Below, in pieces: positions 25,139 to 33,912 of a DNA stretch of 48,393 nucleotides (positions are counted from its first letter, which is position 1; each line of letters begins with the position of its first letter). The stretch is from contig JALNXD010000023.1 of assembly GCA_023230565.1 (NCBI GenBank), positions 1-48,393 on the forward strand. Direction: 5' to 3'. The stretch comes from Syntrophales bacterium. Its GTDB lineage: Bacteria; Desulfobacterota; Syntrophia; Syntrophales; UBA2210. Below the pieces are notes generated by a model. It was not told where the DNA came from, ran no database searches, and saw only the letters and a list, made by a program, of their open reading frames with translations. Made by a program: the position numbers and the translations under genes.

Positions 25139-26163
25139 TGAATTTTCCTCCCGGCTTCCTGCATACTCTTTTCCAGACTTCTGATCTCATCCATCAGTTC
25201 GTAGAACCTCTCCGGCTTGAGGGACTGAGCACCGTCGGAAAACGCCTTTTCAGGCTCCGGGTGAATCTCGACCATAACTCCGCCGGCCCCCACGGCGAGT
25301 GCGCATTTCGCAAGAGGAAGCACATACTTCCAGTGTCCGGCCGCATGGCTTGGGTCGACTACTACAGGAAGATGAGTCAATTCTTTCAGGACAGGCACCG
25401 CGCTTATGTCCAGCGTGTTCCGTGTCACCGTTTCGAACGTCCGTATTCCCCGCTCACAAAGAATAACCTGATCGTTTCCTTCTGAAAGGATATATTCGGC
25501 TGACATAAGGAGTTCCTCAATGGTTGTCATCATGCCTCTTTTAAGAAGTACCGGTTTTTTTGCTTTCCCCACCCGCTTCAGAAGCGCGAAATTCTGCACG
25601 TTCCTCGCGCCGATCTGAAGAATGTCGGCGTACTCCTCGACGATATCCACCTCCGATGTATTGAGCACTTCAGTGATTATGGAAAGGCCCGTTTTGTCTC
25701 CGGCCTTGCGTAAAATTTTCAAACCTTCTTCTTCCATTCCCTGGAAGCTGTACGGAGAAGTTCTGGGTTTGTAGGCGCCGCCCCTTATAATATCTGCGCC
25801 TCCTTTTTTCGCGATTATCGCGCTTTCCATCATCTGCTCCTCGCTTTCTATGGAGCAGGGTCCTGCGATCACCACAAATCCGGCACCTCCGATTTCCGCT
25901 TTTCCCGCCCGGATCAGGGTAGCACCGTCTCTCGATTCCCGGCTTGCGAGCTTATAGGGCTTTAGAATCGGAATGGTTTTTTCAACGCCGGCCAGACTTT
26001 CGATAAACTTTGCCTGACCATTGTTCCGGTTGTTCCCTACCGCTCCGATAATCGTCCGTTCAACTCCGTGTGATGGATGAGCGCGGTATCCAACCGATTC
26101 GATCCACTCCACCACCTTCTCGATCTGATCCGCCGTGGCATTCTTTTTCATTACGATAATCAC
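25135..26163 (-). CDS. aroF: 3-deoxy-7-phosphoheptulonate (DAHP) synthase, AroA-beta type with N-terminal regulatory domain
   Basis: This is the first committed shikimate step, condensing PEP and erythrose 4-phosphate. The first 70 residues (MIIVMKKNATADQIEKVVEW) form the ferredoxin-like regulatory domain known from Thermotoga-type enzymes, in which Tyr/Phe can bind. The barrel has VIAGPCSIESEEQM, RGGAYKPRTSPYSFQG, LQIGARNVQNFALL, and the metal-site VVDPSHAAGHW. I chose GTG 26163 because GGAG lies 7 bases upstream and the family begins this way; the frame continues upstream into the terminator hairpin. Length is 342 residues. It is the first enzyme gene after the aromatic leader. Confidence 0.95.
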   Translation of the reverse strand: MIIVMKKNATADQIEKVVEWIESVGYRAHPSHGVERTIIGAVGNNRNNGQAKFIESLAGVEKTIPILKPYKLASRESRDGATLIRAGKAEIGGAGFVVIAGPCSIESEEQMMESAIIAKKGGADIIRGGAYKPRTSPYSFQGMEEEGLKILRKAGDKTGLSIITEVLNTSEVDIVEEYADILQIGARNVQNFALLKRVGKAKKPVLLKRGMMTTIEELLMSAEYILSEGNDQVILCERGIRTFETVTRNTLDISAVPVLKELTHLPVVVDPSHAAGHWKYVLPLAKCALAVGAGGVMVEIHPEPEKAFSDGAQSLKPERFYELMDEIRSLEKSMQEAGRKIQ

Positions 26164-26180
26164 TTCGCGTCTCCTTTCAG

Positions 26181-26218
26181 AAAAAAGGCCGTGGCGAAAA
26201 CCCCTTTTCACCACGGCC
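26181..26218 (-). terminator. aro leader terminator hairpin T2
   Basis: On the minus strand GGCCGTGG (26218-26211) pairs with CCACGGCC (26194-26187), with a further AT-rich inner helix, followed by six U (26186-26181). The U-run directly abuts the aroF Shine-Dalgarno. The outer stem and flank closely resemble T2 of the trp leader. Confidence 0.85.
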
Positions 26219-26225
26219 CAATACT

Positions 26226-26267
26226 AAAAAGGCCATGGTGCGAATCTTTCGATCCGCCCATGGCCTT
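26226..26267 (-). terminator. aro attenuator terminator hairpin T1
   Basis: GGCCATGG (26265-26258) pairs with CCATGGCC (26238-26231), continued by GCGGATC/GATTCGC with one non-canonical pair, and ends in five U (26230-26226). The segment TGGGCGGAT (26260-26252) in its 5' arm can instead pair over 9 bases, including G-U pairs, with GTCTGCCCG (26318-26310) in the leader. A leader hairpin between CCGGTC (26366-26361) and GACCGG (26323-26318) would compete with that antiterminator. Confidence 0.8.
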
Positions 26268-26290
26268 GATTTTTACATTATTTTTGCTCT

Positions 26291-26380
26291 TCAGCTCCTC
26301 CAGGCAAAACGGGCAGACCGGTCTTTATAAAAATACCAATAAAAGCTAAAGAAATTGTTCGACCGGCTGAGCGTACCCAT
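26291..26380 (-). CDS. aromatic-rich leader peptide of the aro operon
   Basis: This is a 29-codon frame from ATG 26380 (AAAGGA four bases upstream) to TGA at 26293-26291. Codons 10-18 read FFSFYWYFY: eight of nine are Phe, Tyr or Trp (26353-26327), with Phe25 and Trp27 further on. Such enrichment is expected only for an attenuation leader that measures charging of all three aromatic tRNAs. It lies between a good promoter and two terminators ahead of DAHP synthase. Stalling in the aromatic run would cover the 5' arm at 26361-26366 and release 26310-26318 for antitermination. I know of pheL-type (Phe) and trpL-type (Trp) leaders; a combined Phe/Tyr/Trp leader for a whole shikimate operon is notable. 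Confidence 0.85.
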   Translation of the reverse strand: MGTLSRSNNFFSFYWYFYKDRSARFAWRS

Positions 26381-26427
26381 TGTATCCTTTTATGTATCCT
26401 TCCTGATTGCCTGATGCTAAGGTTTCT

Positions 26428-26456
26428 CTTAAATCACAAAAAATCAGGCCTGTCAA
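26428..26456 (-). promoter_or_regulatory. sigma70-like promoter of the aro operon
   Basis: A perfect -35 TTGACA (26456-26451) lies 17 bp from a -10 TTTAAG (26433-26428). Transcription would start near 26421, about 40 nt before the leader peptide. It lies just beyond the end of tex. Confidence 0.65.
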
Positions 26457-26514
26457 ATGAAATTTGTTTTACACGCAAAAATATATTTCGTGCTCACCAT
26501 CCATCTGCTCTCAC

Positions 26515-28797
26515 CTACTGCTGTTTCTTTTTCCAGTCGGCAAGACCCTGAGCGAGCTGACTTACTGCCTTTCGAGGTTTTTTTACGGCGGGCGGCACTT
26601 TTTGCCTTTTCTTGCCCTCCCTGATCGTGTCTGCCGCTTTTTCGTCACGCCTGCCCGGCTCAGAAGGAGCGCTTTTCATGGAAAGTGAGATCCGTTCCCT
26701 TTCAATATCGATATCTGTGACAGTGACCATTATCTTCTGATTGACCTTCACCACACTGTGAGGATCCTTAATGAATTTATCGGCCATTTCACTTATGTGC
26801 ACCAGTCCGTCGCGATGGACGCCGATGTCCACGAAGGCCCCGAAGGCCGTCACATTTGTCACCACACCGGGGAGTCTCATTCCTTTTTCCAGATCCGAAA
26901 TATCATTAATACCCTCTTCAAAGTTGTAAAGCGCAAATTCGCTTCGAGGATCCCTTCCCGGCTTTGCCAGTTCGGCTATAATATCAACAAGGGTAGGCAT
27001 GCCTACCGAATCAGTTATATACTTTTCCGGTCGAATCTTCTCCCTCAGATCGGCCCTGGCAATAAGCTCCGCCACTGTCGCAGCGCAATCGGCTGCCATC
27101 GATTCCACGATCTGATATCTCTCCGGGTGCACCGCCGAGGCATCCAGTGGATTTGGACCGCCCTGTATTCTTAAAAATCCTGCGGCCTGCTCGAACGTTT
27201 TCGGCCCCATGCCTGAAACGTTCATCAAATCTTTACGCGACAGAAAAGGACCTTGCGTATCCCTGCAGGCGACGAGAGCTGCAGCAAGTCTGGCCGAAAG
27301 CCCCGACACGTATCCGAGAATCTGGACGCTTGCCGTATTTACATCGACGCCAACGGCATTGACGCAGCTGATGACTACATCGTCAAGGGCTGTTTTCAGG
27401 AGCCGCTGGTCGACATCATGCTGATACTGGCCTACCCCGATCGATTTCGGATCGATCTTTACCAGCTCAGCCAGCGGATCCATAAGACGCCTGCCGATGG
27501 ATACGGCTCCTCTGACAGTGATGTCTTTATCGGGGAACTCATCACGGGCCGCTTCCGATGCCGAGTAGACGGAAGCACCGCTTTCATTCACCATGACTGT
27601 AATAACGGGTCTGCCGAAATCTATTCCTTTCACAAATGCTTCTGCCTCGCGCCCGCCGGTGCCGTTTCCGACAGCGATTGCCTCCAGGTTGTATTTTTCT
27701 GCCAGATCCTTTACAACAGCGGTGGACTCTTTGATTTTGTTGAACGGATCGAGAGGATATATAGTTTCAAACGCCAGAAGTTTTCCCTGAGGATTGAGAG
27801 CGACTGCCTTGCACCCCGTTCGAAGTCCCGGATCCAGTGCAAGGACTGCTTTTTGACCCAGCGGCGGAGCGAGAAGAAGGTTGCGGAGATTTTCTGCGAA
27901 TATTTTCACAGCCTCTTCATCGGCTCTGGTTTTTATCTCCAGGCGTATTTCCGTTTCCAGGGAAAGTGAAAGCAGCCGTCGATAACTGTCTTTTGCCGCA
28001 TGCATCATCTGGCGAGCCGTTTCCGTCCGGTCCCTGACATAGCGCCTCTCCAGAAGCAGCATGGCTTCTTCTTCCGCCGGAAGAATCCGAAAACGCAATA
28101 TGCCTTCGGCGGCCCCCCGGCGAATCGCCAGTATGCGATGAGACGGCGCCGTCATAGCCGGTTCTTCCCAGTTATAATAATCCTTGAACTTGATTCCCTT
28201 CTCTTCCATTCCCTTTATTACGGAAGCATTCAGGATGCCCCCGGTCCGGAAAAGCTCTCTCAGCTCTGCACGGGTTTCTGCATTCTCGTTGATCCATTCG
28301 GCAATAATATCTCGGGCGCCTGCAAGCGCATCATCTATGGTTTCGACTCCCTTTCCGGAATCTATATACGAAGCGGCTGCTCTTTCGGGTTCATCCGTAC
28401 GATAGGAAAAAATCGCCTCTGCCAATGGCTCCAGTCCCTTTTCTCTGGCCGCCATACCTCGTGTGCGCCTCTTCGGACGGTAAGGAAGATAGATGTCCTC
28501 CAGTACAGAAAGTGTGAGTGCCGCATTTACTTTTTCGCGAAGTTCATCCGTCAGAGTTCCCTGTTCCTCCAGGGTGTGCAGAATGGAGGCGCGCCGTGCA
28601 TCCAGCTCAAGAAGCCGCGCCAGGCGGTCCCGGATCTCTATTACGGCGACTTCATCAAGTCCTCCGGTAACTTCTTTGCGATATCGTGCAATAAACGGAA
28701 CCGTTGCCCCTTCTTCAAGAAGCCGTGCGGCTGACTGTACGTTATGCCGGTCCAGCATGAGCTCTTCGGCTATCTTTTCTATATGAATGTCTGTCAT
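26515..28797 (-). CDS. tex: transcription accessory protein Tex
   Basis: Tex is a conserved nucleic-acid-binding protein that associates with the transcription machinery. At 760 residues it has the full set of parts: an N-terminal helical region (PFIARYRKEVTGGLDE), the YqgF-like RNase H fold (LALDPGLRTGCKAVAL), a helix-hairpin-helix module (SARLAAALVACRDTQGPF, NVSGMGPKTFEQAAGFLRI) and a C-terminal S1 domain (GVVTNVTAFGAFVDIGVHRDGLVHIS). A basic low-complexity tail follows. It is upstream of the aro promoter on the same strand and is probably a separate unit. Confidence 0.96.
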   Translation of the reverse strand: MTDIHIEKIAEELMLDRHNVQSAARLLEEGATVPFIARYRKEVTGGLDEVAVIEIRDRLARLLELDARRASILHTLEEQGTLTDELREKVNAALTLSVLEDIYLPYRPKRRTRGMAAREKGLEPLAEAIFSYRTDEPERAAASYIDSGKGVETIDDALAGARDIIAEWINENAETRAELRELFRTGGILNASVIKGMEEKGIKFKDYYNWEEPAMTAPSHRILAIRRGAAEGILRFRILPAEEEAMLLLERRYVRDRTETARQMMHAAKDSYRRLLSLSLETEIRLEIKTRADEEAVKIFAENLRNLLLAPPLGQKAVLALDPGLRTGCKAVALNPQGKLLAFETIYPLDPFNKIKESTAVVKDLAEKYNLEAIAVGNGTGGREAEAFVKGIDFGRPVITVMVNESGASVYSASEAARDEFPDKDITVRGAVSIGRRLMDPLAELVKIDPKSIGVGQYQHDVDQRLLKTALDDVVISCVNAVGVDVNTASVQILGYVSGLSARLAAALVACRDTQGPFLSRKDLMNVSGMGPKTFEQAAGFLRIQGGPNPLDASAVHPERYQIVESMAADCAATVAELIARADLREKIRPEKYITDSVGMPTLVDIIAELAKPGRDPRSEFALYNFEEGINDISDLEKGMRLPGVVTNVTAFGAFVDIGVHRDGLVHISEMADKFIKDPHSVVKVNQKIMVTVTDIDIERERISLSMKSAPSEPGRRDEKAADTIREGKKRQKVPPAVKKPRKAVSQLAQGLADWKKKQQ

Positions 28798-29177
28798 CGG
28801 GAAACTCCGCCTGTATATTCTAAAATTCGAAAATCACTGTGACGAAAACAGACGCAAAGAAATAGCAGAGGGCATTTGATTTGTAAAGACGATTCTCGAA
28901 ACGTGCAGCGGTATCGATACGGCCGCACGCGTGCCCCCCTACAAACAAAAAAGATTCTCAGTCATTTCGATTGACGGAACTTCTTAAAAATTATATTTTT
29001 TATCATAATCCTTTTATCGGTTTCTCTGCAGGAATTCTTTCTCGAACCGCCTTTCAACAGCTGAATCGCACTTCTTTATTTCCTCTTTTCACCTCGCACG
29101 CATATACACGCGACAAAGCGTATTAATGGAGGATTTTCCCGTTTTTCATCACACTCATCAGAAGGAGGTACAAGGAT
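28798..29177. other. intergenic region between tex and the acyl-CoA synthetase
   Basis: About 380 bp separates two divergent genes. Apart from the promoter at 28971-28999 it holds a GC-rich palindrome gcacgcgtgc near 28925-28934 and a long AT-rich leader before the AAGGAGG at about 29162-29168. I see no gene or structured RNA. Confidence 0.5.
28971..28999 (+). promoter_or_regulatory. candidate sigma70 promoter for the acyl-CoA synthetase operon
   Basis: TTGACG (28971-28976) is followed after 17 bp by TATTTT (28994-28999), giving a 5' leader of roughly 170 nt. Read by eye. Confidence 0.5.
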
Positions 29178-31352
29178 ATGAATGGCCTCGATGCGATTTT
29201 TTCCCCTTCCTCGGTTGCCGTAGTCGGTGCATCGACAACGCCCGGCAAAGTAGGACATGATATTTTTGCCAATATCCTGAGGGGCGGTTTTCAGGGAACC
29301 TTATATCCGGTAAATCCGGGGGCGAGTTCGATTCTCAGTGTCAAAGCCTATGGCGCAATCAGAGAGATACCGGATTCCATCGATCTTTCCATCATCATAC
29401 TGCCTCCGTCTTCCGCCCTTGCGGCGGTCGAAGAGTCAATTTCAAAGGGGGTCCGGGGGATCGTCATTGTAAGCGCAGGCTTCAGAGAAGTGGGGGGTGA
29501 AGGCCGGATCATAGAAGAACGGATTGTGAAGGCGTGCCGCAATGCCCGGGTCCGTCTTGTCGGGCCGAATTGTCTCGGTGTTATAAACCCGATGGAGACG
29601 GTCCGTCTCAATGCCAGCTTTTCATCGCGTATGCCGCAACCCGGCAATATATCTTTTATTTCCCAAAGCGGCGCATTGTGTACCGCCGTGCTTGATTTTG
29701 CCGCCGACCGTGATTTCGGTTTTTCAAAATTTATTTCCATAGGCAATAAGGCGGATGTGGACGAACTGGATCTTCTCAGGTATTTTCATGAAGATCTCGA
29801 TACCGACGTAATTATGATATATTTGGAGGAATTAAGACGTGGTCCCGAATTCATTGAAGAAGTGAAAGAAATCACTTCAGGAAGTCGTCCCACACCGGTT
29901 CTGGCGATAAAATCAGGCCGAACAGTCGCAGGTGCACTTGCAGCGGCTTCGCATACGGGAGCGCTCGCCGGAGCAGAAGCGATTTATGATGCAATTTTCA
30001 AGCAGTCGGGAATAATACGCTGCGAAACTATTGACGAACTTTTTGATTTTGCAAATGCCTTTGCTTTCAAGAAAATCAGCAGGCTCGGCAAGCATGTTCG
30101 AAAAATACCACGGGGCAACAGGGTCGCAATTGTAACCAATGCCGGAGGACCGGGCATTCTGGCTACTGATGTGACGATGTCATCTGGATTGGAACTCGCC
30201 AAATTCACTGATGAAACTATGCGCATACTGGCAGACCACCTGCCTTCTGCGGCAAATATCAGCAATCCGGTCGATGTCATCGGAGATGCACCGTACGATC
30301 GATACGAATATGCCCTTGCAGCCGTGATAGAGGATGAAGGAGTTGACGGTGCCCTGGTCATACTCACACCGCAATCCATGACGGATGCCCTGGGAACCGC
30401 GGAGGTGATCGTAAATATAGCCACGCACTCGGCAAAACCTATTATTTGCTGCTTCATGGGCGTAATAGACGTTTCGGCCGGTGTAAAATATCTTCAAGAA
30501 CATGGATATCCTGTATATCGATTTCCTGAAAATGCCGCAAAATCATTCAGCGCATTGTATCGTTACTCAACATGGCTCAACCGCCCAACGCTGCCTCAAT
30601 TCACATTTTCCCACGACCATGCCCGTGCCGCGCAGATATTGGAGAGGTATGTGCAGGAGGGAAAAACGTATTTAGGCGAACTTGAAGGATCGGAACTCCT
30701 TGAATGCTACGGCTTTCACATACTGCCCGCGGAATTGGCAGAGACAAGGCAGGAAGCGGCATCGATTGCTGCGAAGACAGGATTTCCGGTGGCCATGAAA
30801 ATCGCGTCCCCTCAGATATTGCATAAATCTGATGCAGGAGGGGTTATCACCGGACTCTCAACGCAAGCCGCTGTAGAATCCGCCTTTGAAAACATAATTG
30901 AAAACGCCCGGCGCTACAATCCGAACGCGAAAATCGATGGTGTCATTATCGTCAAAATGGCACCACCCGGTGAAGAAATTATTATCGGCGTAAATCGATA
31001 TCCCATATTCGGCCCTCTTCTTATGTTCGGTCTCGGGGGAATTTTTGTGGAGATTTTTAAAGATGTGGAATTCCGGCTTGCTCCCGTGGGCAGAAATGAA
31101 GCGCACAGAATGATTCGGGGAATAAAGGGATACACGATTCTTCAGGGGTTCAGAGGAAGGCCCCAACGGGATACCGAGTACCTTGAAAAAATACTGGTGA
31201 GTCTTTCTGATATGGCAATGAATCACCCGGATATCATCGAAATGGATATTAATCCTCTTATTGTGCACCAGAAAGGTGAAGGTGCAAGCGTAGCGGACTG
31301 CAGAATTTTATTGCGAAGCGCCAAAGTGCGCATACAAAATGAGGATGAATGA
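29178..31352 (+). CDS. acyl-CoA synthetase (ADP-forming), fused alpha-beta
   Basis: This 724-residue enzyme interconverts an acid plus CoA and ATP with acyl-CoA, ADP and Pi. The alpha part has the CoA-binding Rossmann domain (SVAVVGASTTPGKVG, LYPVNPG), the CoA-ligase domains (GPNCLGVINP, FISQSGALCTAV) and the phospho-His segment AASHTGALAG. The beta part, from about residue 490, is an ATP-grasp domain (FPVAMKIASPQILHKSDAGGV, GLGGIFVEIFKDVEFRLAP, EMDINPLIV). It is strongly preceded by AAGGAGG. Adjacent dehydratase genes suggest activation of a hydroxy or aromatic acid, or ATP recovery from the acyl-CoA product; the substrate is not shown. Confidence 0.92.
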   Translation: MNGLDAIFSPSSVAVVGASTTPGKVGHDIFANILRGGFQGTLYPVNPGASSILSVKAYGAIREIPDSIDLSIIILPPSSALAAVEESISKGVRGIVIVSAGFREVGGEGRIIEERIVKACRNARVRLVGPNCLGVINPMETVRLNASFSSRMPQPGNISFISQSGALCTAVLDFAADRDFGFSKFISIGNKADVDELDLLRYFHEDLDTDVIMIYLEELRRGPEFIEEVKEITSGSRPTPVLAIKSGRTVAGALAAASHTGALAGAEAIYDAIFKQSGIIRCETIDELFDFANAFAFKKISRLGKHVRKIPRGNRVAIVTNAGGPGILATDVTMSSGLELAKFTDETMRILADHLPSAANISNPVDVIGDAPYDRYEYALAAVIEDEGVDGALVILTPQSMTDALGTAEVIVNIATHSAKPIICCFMGVIDVSAGVKYLQEHGYPVYRFPENAAKSFSALYRYSTWLNRPTLPQFTFSHDHARAAQILERYVQEGKTYLGELEGSELLECYGFHILPAELAETRQEAASIAAKTGFPVAMKIASPQILHKSDAGGVITGLSTQAAVESAFENIIENARRYNPNAKIDGVIIVKMAPPGEEIIIGVNRYPIFGPLLMFGLGGIFVEIFKDVEFRLAPVGRNEAHRMIRGIKGYTILQGFRGRPQRDTEYLEKILVSLSDMAMNHPDIIEMDINPLIVHQKGEGASVADCRILLRSAKVRIQNEDE

Positions 31353-31518
31353 ACTTTTATCGTTGCGTTAATGATGTGAAAGCCTCCCCGCCGGAGATAG
31401 AACCCCTGTAAAAATATAATGACAGGCGGCGTTCGATATGCTACGAACATGTGCATCTGCGGTGTTTAAAATTCCTGTAAACGTTGAGATCCACGGTTGA
31501 AAAAGTAAAGGAGCTTCC

Positions 31519-32640
31519 ATGAACGAACTGAGTCTATTCATCCAGGCTGCCGCGCATCCTGATGAATGCGCAGCCAGGATACAAAATCAGGGAAAGAAAA
31601 TTATCGGATATCTGTGCTCTTATACTCCGGAAGAAATCATTCATGCCGCCGGCGCTCATCCTGTTCGGCTTTTCGGAACCGGAGAGACGATTCTCAATGC
31701 TGACAGGCATCTCCAGAGTTACTGCTGTTCTCTGGCACGCGGGGTTCTGGAAAATGCCGTTTCAGGCAGGCTCGATTTTCTCGATGGCGCCGTATTTCCC
31801 CATACCTGCGATACTATTCAGCGCCTTTCGGATATATGGCGGCTCAATACAGATTTCGGCTTCTTTGCAGATGTGGTGTTACCGGTCAAGTTCGATACGG
31901 AAAGCGCCAGAGATTATCTGAGGGAAGTGCTTGAAAAATTCAAGGAAGAACTGGAACGTTGGCTGAATATAACGATCACTGACCAGTCGCTCGGCCGGTC
32001 TTTTGAGATATACAATACAATACGAAAAAAGCTCACGGAACTATATGAGCTGAAATCCGAAAACCCCGAATTGATAAGCGGAAGGGATCTCGCTGCGGTC
32101 GTCAAAGGAACAATGATCATGGAAAGGGATTCCCTTCCCGATCATCTCGGCCGCCTTATTGCGGAAATAAAAAGCGGACTGTATACAAGAAGCGATACAG
32201 GAAAAAAGAAACGGCTGATACTCTCGGGGAGCATATGCGATCATCCGGATTTTTATGAACTTCTGGAGAAGTCGGGCGGAATTGTTGTCGGCGACGATCT
32301 GTGCACGGGCGAGCGTTTTTTTGAAGGTGAAATAGAGCAGACCGGCAGTCCCATGAAAGCCATTTCCCGGAGATATGCTGAGCGCACAATCTGTCCGGCC
32401 AAACATGTATCCGAAAGGGCCCGGGGTGAGGCGCTCATTAAAAAGGTCAAAGATAGAAACGCACAGGGTGTAATCTTTCTCTTTGTCAAATTCTGCGACC
32501 CTCACGCGTTCGATTATCCCTATATTAAAGAGATGCTCGAAAAAGAATCGATTCCAGGGATTATGATAGAAGTCGAGGATCAGCTTCCGCCTGAAGGCCA
32601 GCTCAAGACCCGCTTTGAAACCTTTATCCATATGCTCTGA
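31519..32640 (+). CDS. 2-hydroxyacyl-CoA dehydratase / benzoyl-CoA reductase-type subunit (HgdB/BcrC family)
   Basis: This 373-residue iron-sulfur subunit belongs to the family that removes water from 2-hydroxyacyl-CoA by a ketyl-radical mechanism, or reduces benzoyl-CoA. IGYLCSYTPEEIIHAAGAHPVRLFG is the family hallmark. Candidate [4Fe-4S] ligands are Cys33, Cys69 or Cys70, and Cys97. It is followed by a paralogous subunit and an activator, 18 and 37 bp apart. The protein is strictly anaerobic by family. A full class I benzoyl-CoA reductase would have two activator-type subunits, so a dehydratase is more likely. Confidence 0.9.
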   Translation: MNELSLFIQAAAHPDECAARIQNQGKKIIGYLCSYTPEEIIHAAGAHPVRLFGTGETILNADRHLQSYCCSLARGVLENAVSGRLDFLDGAVFPHTCDTIQRLSDIWRLNTDFGFFADVVLPVKFDTESARDYLREVLEKFKEELERWLNITITDQSLGRSFEIYNTIRKKLTELYELKSENPELISGRDLAAVVKGTMIMERDSLPDHLGRLIAEIKSGLYTRSDTGKKKRLILSGSICDHPDFYELLEKSGGIVVGDDLCTGERFFEGEIEQTGSPMKAISRRYAERTICPAKHVSERARGEALIKKVKDRNAQGVIFLFVKFCDPHAFDYPYIKEMLEKESIPGIMIEVEDQLPPEGQLKTRFETFIHML

Positions 32641-32657
32641 AAAAAGGAGTTTCCACT

Positions 32658-33875
32658 ATGGCTGAAAGTCCGAAGATTAAAATGGATGAAAAGATGAAGG
32701 AAATAATGACCGGTTACTATATAGAGGCAAAAACCGCGTCAGAGACAGGTAAAAAAGTTGCCTGGATCACCAGCGGCGGACCGGTCGAGCCTCTTATAGC
32801 CATGGATGTAATCCCTGTTTACCCCGAAAACCACGGGGCCATGATCGGCGCCTCCAAGATGGGGGGAGATCTCTGCGAGCGTGCCGAGGCAATGGGATAC
32901 AGCGGCGATCTATGTTCGTATGCCCGGTCGGATATCGCGTCCGCCGTCATAGAGGGGGGACCGATCGGCGGTTTGCCGAAGCCTGATATGCTCGTCGCCT
33001 GCAATAATATCTGCGGAACCGTAATGAAATGGTACGAAGTGCTGGCAAGATTTTATAATGTGCCGCTTTTTATTTTCGATACTCCGATGTGCCACACCGA
33101 ATACCGCGAAGAATCGAAACGATATGTAAAAAGACAGGTACTCGAATATATTGCTTTTCTTGAAACTGTATGCAAGAAAAAGTTCGATTATGATGTCATG
33201 GCCGAAGTGGGGAGACGATCTATTCAAGCCCAGCAGTTATGGCAGGCCGTTCTCGATACGGCTATGGCGCGACCTTCACCGATGACCGCATTTGACGGTT
33301 TTTATCATCTTGCCCTTATCGTCACGCTCCGCGGCACTCAGATCGCCGTGGAATATTACAAAGATCTTCTGAAAGAAATGGAGGAGAGAGTCTCCCGGGG
33401 GACAGGCGCCGTTCCAAATGAGAAATACAGGCTGATGTGGGATAATCTGCCTATCTGGTACAGGCTCAAGTGGCTTTCGAGGAAATTTGCCGCCCATAAC
33501 GCCTGCCTGGTGGCCGATACTTACAATACCGCATGGTGCAGGTCTCTGCGCTACATACATTCCGAAGATTTTCTCGATTCCATGGCAGAAGGATATACCC
33601 GCATGTACCTGAACATCGGCATCGATCAGATGGCCGACACAATCATAGAAATGGTGCAAAAATACAAGGCGGACGGATTGGTCATGCATTCCAACAGGAG
33701 CTGCAAGCCGTATTCATTCGGACAATTCGACATTGCCAGAATGGTTCGGGAAAGGGCCGGCATTCCCTGTCTCATGATCGAATCCCACATGGTTGACGAG
33801 CGGAGTTTTTCGGAAAGCCAAACAGAAACCCGGATCGATGCCTTTATGGAAATGATCTCGAGTACACCACATTAG
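32658..33875 (+). CDS. 2-hydroxyacyl-CoA dehydratase / benzoyl-CoA reductase-type subunit (HgdA/BcrB family)
   Basis: This is the second, 405-residue subunit of the dehydratase pair. The WITSGGPVEPLIAMDVIPVYPENHGAM segment (given in part by residues 37-63) is typical of BcrB/BadE-like proteins. Candidate cluster ligands are Cys86 (GDLCSYARSD), Cys115 and Cys119 (ACNNICG), with a further SNRSCKPYSFGQ segment near residue 355. An AAAAGGAG precedes its ATG by about 8 bases. It probably forms a heterodimer with the preceding gene product and receives one electron from the activator. Confidence 0.9.
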   Translation: MAESPKIKMDEKMKEIMTGYYIEAKTASETGKKVAWITSGGPVEPLIAMDVIPVYPENHGAMIGASKMGGDLCERAEAMGYSGDLCSYARSDIASAVIEGGPIGGLPKPDMLVACNNICGTVMKWYEVLARFYNVPLFIFDTPMCHTEYREESKRYVKRQVLEYIAFLETVCKKKFDYDVMAEVGRRSIQAQQLWQAVLDTAMARPSPMTAFDGFYHLALIVTLRGTQIAVEYYKDLLKEMEERVSRGTGAVPNEKYRLMWDNLPIWYRLKWLSRKFAAHNACLVADTYNTAWCRSLRYIHSEDFLDSMAEGYTRMYLNIGIDQMADTIIEMVQKYKADGLVMHSNRSCKPYSFGQFDIARMVRERAGIPCLMIESHMVDERSFSESQTETRIDAFMEMISSTPH

Positions 33876-33912
33876 TTCCGGTTCGGACTGGAAATATCGG
33901 AAAGGATTTCTC

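Noticed and set aside
27253..27969. 238-residue open frame on the plus strand inside tex
   Set aside because: It is an antisense shadow of a strongly conserved gene with a Cys/Tyr/Ser-rich, domain-less translation.
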